From Nitrospirales bacterium (GTDB taxonomy: Bacteria; Nitrospirota; Nitrospiria; Nitrospirales; UBA8639): a DNA stretch of 64,000 bases. The stretch is from contig JAJDBM010000061.1 of NCBI GenBank assembly GCA_029261355.1, forward strand, positions 124,001 to 188,000, in the 5' to 3' direction. The notes below the pieces were generated by a model. The model made no database searches. It was not told the origin of the DNA and saw only the letters and a list, made by a program, of their open reading frames with translations. Position 1 is the stretch's first letter; each line of letters begins with the position of its first letter. Position numbers and translations under genes: made by a program. Positions 61,560-64,000 of the stretch are shown here, one piece after another.

Positions 61560-63893
61560 ATGATGAATTGTCACAAAAGAGCCTACCCACGACGTCGTTA
61601 CCTCCTGCATCTCATGGCAGCTCTAGGCGCTGTAACTCTGTGTCTATCGATAACAACAGCTGCTCTGGCTGATAAGATTGATCAATTTAATAATTATACC
61701 TATACCGGAAAAACATTGAAATTTCAGCGTTGGCTGAGCATGGAAGTACCACTGTCTGCTTCTAGCATGCTCGGCAGCCATAATACGTATAATACCACTG
61801 GATGGAACGGCAAGAGATACGCAACAGACCCTAATCATTTTTTATCCCCATTAGACCAACTCCGCATGGGTCTTTACCATATAGAAGCGGATCTGCACCC
61901 ATTAGTCATACCAACAAACGCTGTTTGGCTTTGCCATAAACTCTGCGGAATCGGAGATAAAAGGTTTGAAGCCCTTCTTAAGCAAGTCAAGACTTTCCTG
62001 GATGATCCTCGTTACCAACAACATATCGTCATCATCTTTCTGGAAATGGATGAATTTATCGGTAATTCACAAGAATATATGAAAATCGCTGCCGACCGGA
62101 TCAAAAGTAACTTAGGCTCTTCCGTGTATACCCCGCTCGATGTCGCTAGCGACGTGAACGGTGCCACTAACATTGCTGGTCCCTGCGTTGGCATTCCTAG
62201 CGATTTAACCCCAAAAATGATGCTAGACCAGAATAAACGCGTGGTGATTTATCGCGACGGTTCCACTAAATGTAAATCCATCAACCCGGATCTGAGAGAT
62301 CTGGTGTTCAAAGGGCTAGGCGACATCGACAAAACCTGGGAAGATCGGACTAACATTAGCGCTTCTTCTGACAAGGGAATATTTGCGAATTTTTCTAAGT
62401 CTGACGTGACCCATCTGTTCGAAAACGGGATGAATCTTGTCAACCTAGATAAGATTAATGTGGGTGGAAATGGCCTCCCCACTGACCTAGACGATTTTGA
62501 TGGCGCGGTATGGACTTGGGCCACTCGTGAACCGAATAATGCTGGAAATAATGAACACTGTGCCGCCCAAGGGTACGGACAGGGATATCGTTGGTATGAC
62601 ATGGCGTGCAGTAAATCGTATCAGTTCGCCTGCGAAAATAGCGCCGGCCAATGGGCCGTCACGAAGGCAAAAGGGTCTTGGTCAGAAGGACAGGCTCAAT
62701 GCCAACAAGTCCTCCCAAAAGGGAGTTATAACTTTAGCACCCCAGTGAACGCCCAAGCCAATCGCTCGTTAACCTGGGCCAAATCGAATGCTGCTGACTG
62801 GGTCTGGCTTAACGCGACGGATCAGAGCAAAAAAGGCACGTGGGAGATCAAACACCGATACAACAACCCGCCAAAAACGCGCACGAAAGCCAAACGTGAG
62901 GATTTCTCAGTCAATATTGAGGGGCATGGCCTTGACTATGGCAAGTGGAAAGGCATGACCTATTGTCCTCCCGGTACTTATGCCTCCGGATACGGCATCC
63001 GGATAGAAGATAGACAAGGAAGCAACAATTCTGATGATGATTCGGCCGCAAATTCCGTCACCCTCGTTTGCAAAGGCAAGGACACAGGCAAGGTCATTGA
63101 GCCCTTGCAAGTCAGTCCTCATGCCGGATTTTGGGGAACGTGGAACCACGCTGCTTGCCCCGACGGACAGTATATCACGGGGTTGCAGCCAAGAGTTGAA
63201 AGCCCTCAACACAAAGGCGATGACACTGCCCTAAACACCATTCAGGTGATGTGTGATCGGAAGAGCGTACTCCGAGCTCACACTGGTCATTTTGGAGACT
63301 GGAAACCTTGGCAACATTGTCCTGTCCACACCGCTGTGTGCGGAGTCGATTTAAATATTGAAAACAAGCAAACAGGAAGTGAGGCTGATAATACGGCGCT
63401 GAACAAGGTGAAATTGGCTTGTTGCTCTCTCCCCATCGTGACGAATGGGCGGGTACGTGGCTACGACCGACCCGGTCATGACTATTTGTCGAGTCTCCAG
63501 CCTAATCGAGAGAGTTGTCAGTCCGCCTGCGCCAAGGATGCCCCCTGTAAAGCCTGGAGCTTCCAACACCCCACTGTTGGGATCTTTGGCACCTGTTATT
63601 TGAAAGATTCGATACCTACAGCTGTGAAGAATGATTGTTGTAGTTCCGGTATAAAGACGGATGAGACTTTTCAACCTGGCTACGACCGACTCGGTCAAGA
63701 CTATTCTACCAAGAACCCTCCTAATCCTGAGCAGTGTCAGGCCCATTGTGCCAACGAGGACCGCTGCAAAGCCTGGACCTTCAAACACCCCGATTCAACT
63801 GGGACCAAGGGCATCTGTTATCTCAAAGAATCGGTGCCTGCTCCCGTGGCGAATGATTGTTGTACTTCCGGGGTGAAGGGCGGCGACTTATAA
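61560..63893 (+). CDS. Secreted multidomain protein: PI-PLC-like, C-type-lectin-like, VMO-I-like and two PAN domains
   Basis: A 777-residue exported protein with signal peptide (about 14-38). Residues 60-305 resemble a PI-PLC X-type TIM barrel: His74 in LGSHNTYN, YHIEADLHP (Glu109, Asp111) and WLCHKLCG as candidate catalytic parts. Residues about 312-425 are C-type-lectin-like, with EPNN, WYDMAC and QFACEN. Residues about 460-625 hold three VMO-I-like repeats, each with a Gly/Trp start, CP and a DxxxxN...C end (for example DDTALNTIQVMC). Two PAN/apple-like repeats of about 65 residues follow, at 634-699 and 707-772 (GYDRPGHDY, CKAWSFQHP, CYLKDSIP). GGAGG lies upstream. A glycan-binding, membrane-lipid-active secreted effector or adhesin is plausible; function unproven. 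Confidence 0.8.
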   Translation: MMNCHKRAYPRRRYLLHLMAALGAVTLCLSITTAALADKIDQFNNYTYTGKTLKFQRWLSMEVPLSASSMLGSHNTYNTTGWNGKRYATDPNHFLSPLDQLRMGLYHIEADLHPLVIPTNAVWLCHKLCGIGDKRFEALLKQVKTFLDDPRYQQHIVIIFLEMDEFIGNSQEYMKIAADRIKSNLGSSVYTPLDVASDVNGATNIAGPCVGIPSDLTPKMMLDQNKRVVIYRDGSTKCKSINPDLRDLVFKGLGDIDKTWEDRTNISASSDKGIFANFSKSDVTHLFENGMNLVNLDKINVGGNGLPTDLDDFDGAVWTWATREPNNAGNNEHCAAQGYGQGYRWYDMACSKSYQFACENSAGQWAVTKAKGSWSEGQAQCQQVLPKGSYNFSTPVNAQANRSLTWAKSNAADWVWLNATDQSKKGTWEIKHRYNNPPKTRTKAKREDFSVNIEGHGLDYGKWKGMTYCPPGTYASGYGIRIEDRQGSNNSDDDSAANSVTLVCKGKDTGKVIEPLQVSPHAGFWGTWNHAACPDGQYITGLQPRVESPQHKGDDTALNTIQVMCDRKSVLRAHTGHFGDWKPWQHCPVHTAVCGVDLNIENKQTGSEADNTALNKVKLACCSLPIVTNGRVRGYDRPGHDYLSSLQPNRESCQSACAKDAPCKAWSFQHPTVGIFGTCYLKDSIPTAVKNDCCSSGIKTDETFQPGYDRLGQDYSTKNPPNPEQCQAHCANEDRCKAWTFKHPDSTGTKGICYLKESVPAPVANDCCTSGVKGGDL

Positions 63894-63929
63894 ATCTCTG
63901 GATGTGACCTGAGGCGTGATCGTGATACC

Positions 63930-63955
63930 GGTCGGGGTACGTCTGTACCCCGACC
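63930..63955 (+). repeat. GC-rich perfect hairpin near the right edge
   Basis: GGTCGGGGTAC and GTACCCCGACC pair perfectly (11 bp) around GTCT, 37 bp after the stop of the multidomain gene. A-rather than T-residues follow, so a classical terminator is not supported. The hairpin plus AAAAAAGGGACAGG recalls REP-type elements that accompany IS200-like transposases; the window ends before this can be judged. Confidence 0.6.
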
Positions 63956-64000
63956 AAAAAAGGGACAGGAGAAAAAAGGGCAAGTTCCGCATGGCGAATC

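Overview
The window looks like a chromosomal segment of a Gram-negative, free-living bacterium. It encodes several lipoproteins with lipoboxes, a LolA-like lipoprotein, TatC, a c-type cytochrome peroxidase, a PEP-CTERM protein and a hybrid two-component kinase. The sulfur-carrier/threonine synthase cluster, the DUF507 pair, the short Lys-rich proteins and the SulP-Usp pair recall Nitrospirota (Nitrospira relatives). That assignment rests on remembered gene context and is only moderately supported. No rRNA, complete insertion sequence, prophage or CRISPR array is visible.

Layout: 1-937 is the start of a membrane-anchored tectonin-like propeller gene that runs off the left edge. 1643-4467 holds an alpha/beta hydrolase, an AT-rich YaaC-like gene and a lytic transglycosylase lipoprotein. 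4585-8678 (minus) is a signalling operon: di-heme peroxidase, hybrid histidine kinase and a decayed HPt gene. 9199-24005 mixes NYN, TerC, SulP-Usp, Spy/CpxP-like, DUF1326-DUF2182, Vgb-like propeller, small basic proteins, DUF454, a double hydrolase, CBS and GFA genes. 24002-31314 (minus) carries an alcohol dehydrogenase, tRNA-Gly(CCC), tyrS, a ComEA-like protein, lpd, gcvH, a TPR/TIM-barrel lipoprotein and ndk. 31868-37006 (minus) carries a secreted glycosidase-like protein, a PanE-like reductase fused to a molybdopterin-domain fragment, and a cyclase-family hydrolase. 37103-43546 (plus) is a sirtuin gene followed by a sulfur-transfer operon. 43922-53322 (minus) is a 14-gene co-directional run including radA, tsaB, rimI and tatC. 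53435-64000 (mostly plus) is accessory: YprB-like nuclease, PP2C phosphatase, two different 2OG-Fe(II) oxygenases, a PEP-CTERM protein, decaying copies of the latter two gene types, a toxin-antitoxin pair and a large multidomain secreted protein.

The most interesting system is 37910-43056: two ubiquitin-like sulfur carriers, two MoeB/ThiF E1 enzymes, a cysteine-synthase-family enzyme, threonine synthase, a NIL-domain protein and a JAMM peptidase. Both carriers end one residue past the Gly-Gly (GGGE and AGGK), so the JAMM enzyme probably has to trim them before thiocarboxylation. This would be protein-thiocarboxylate amino-acid biosynthesis with masked carriers. Other notable points are the PLC-like/C-type-lectin/VMO-I/PAN protein at 61560-63893, the decayed oxygenase/PEP-CTERM array at 55977-61131, a dispersed palindromic repeat family of about 140 bp (four copies), and the frameshifted HPt gene behind an intact hybrid kinase.
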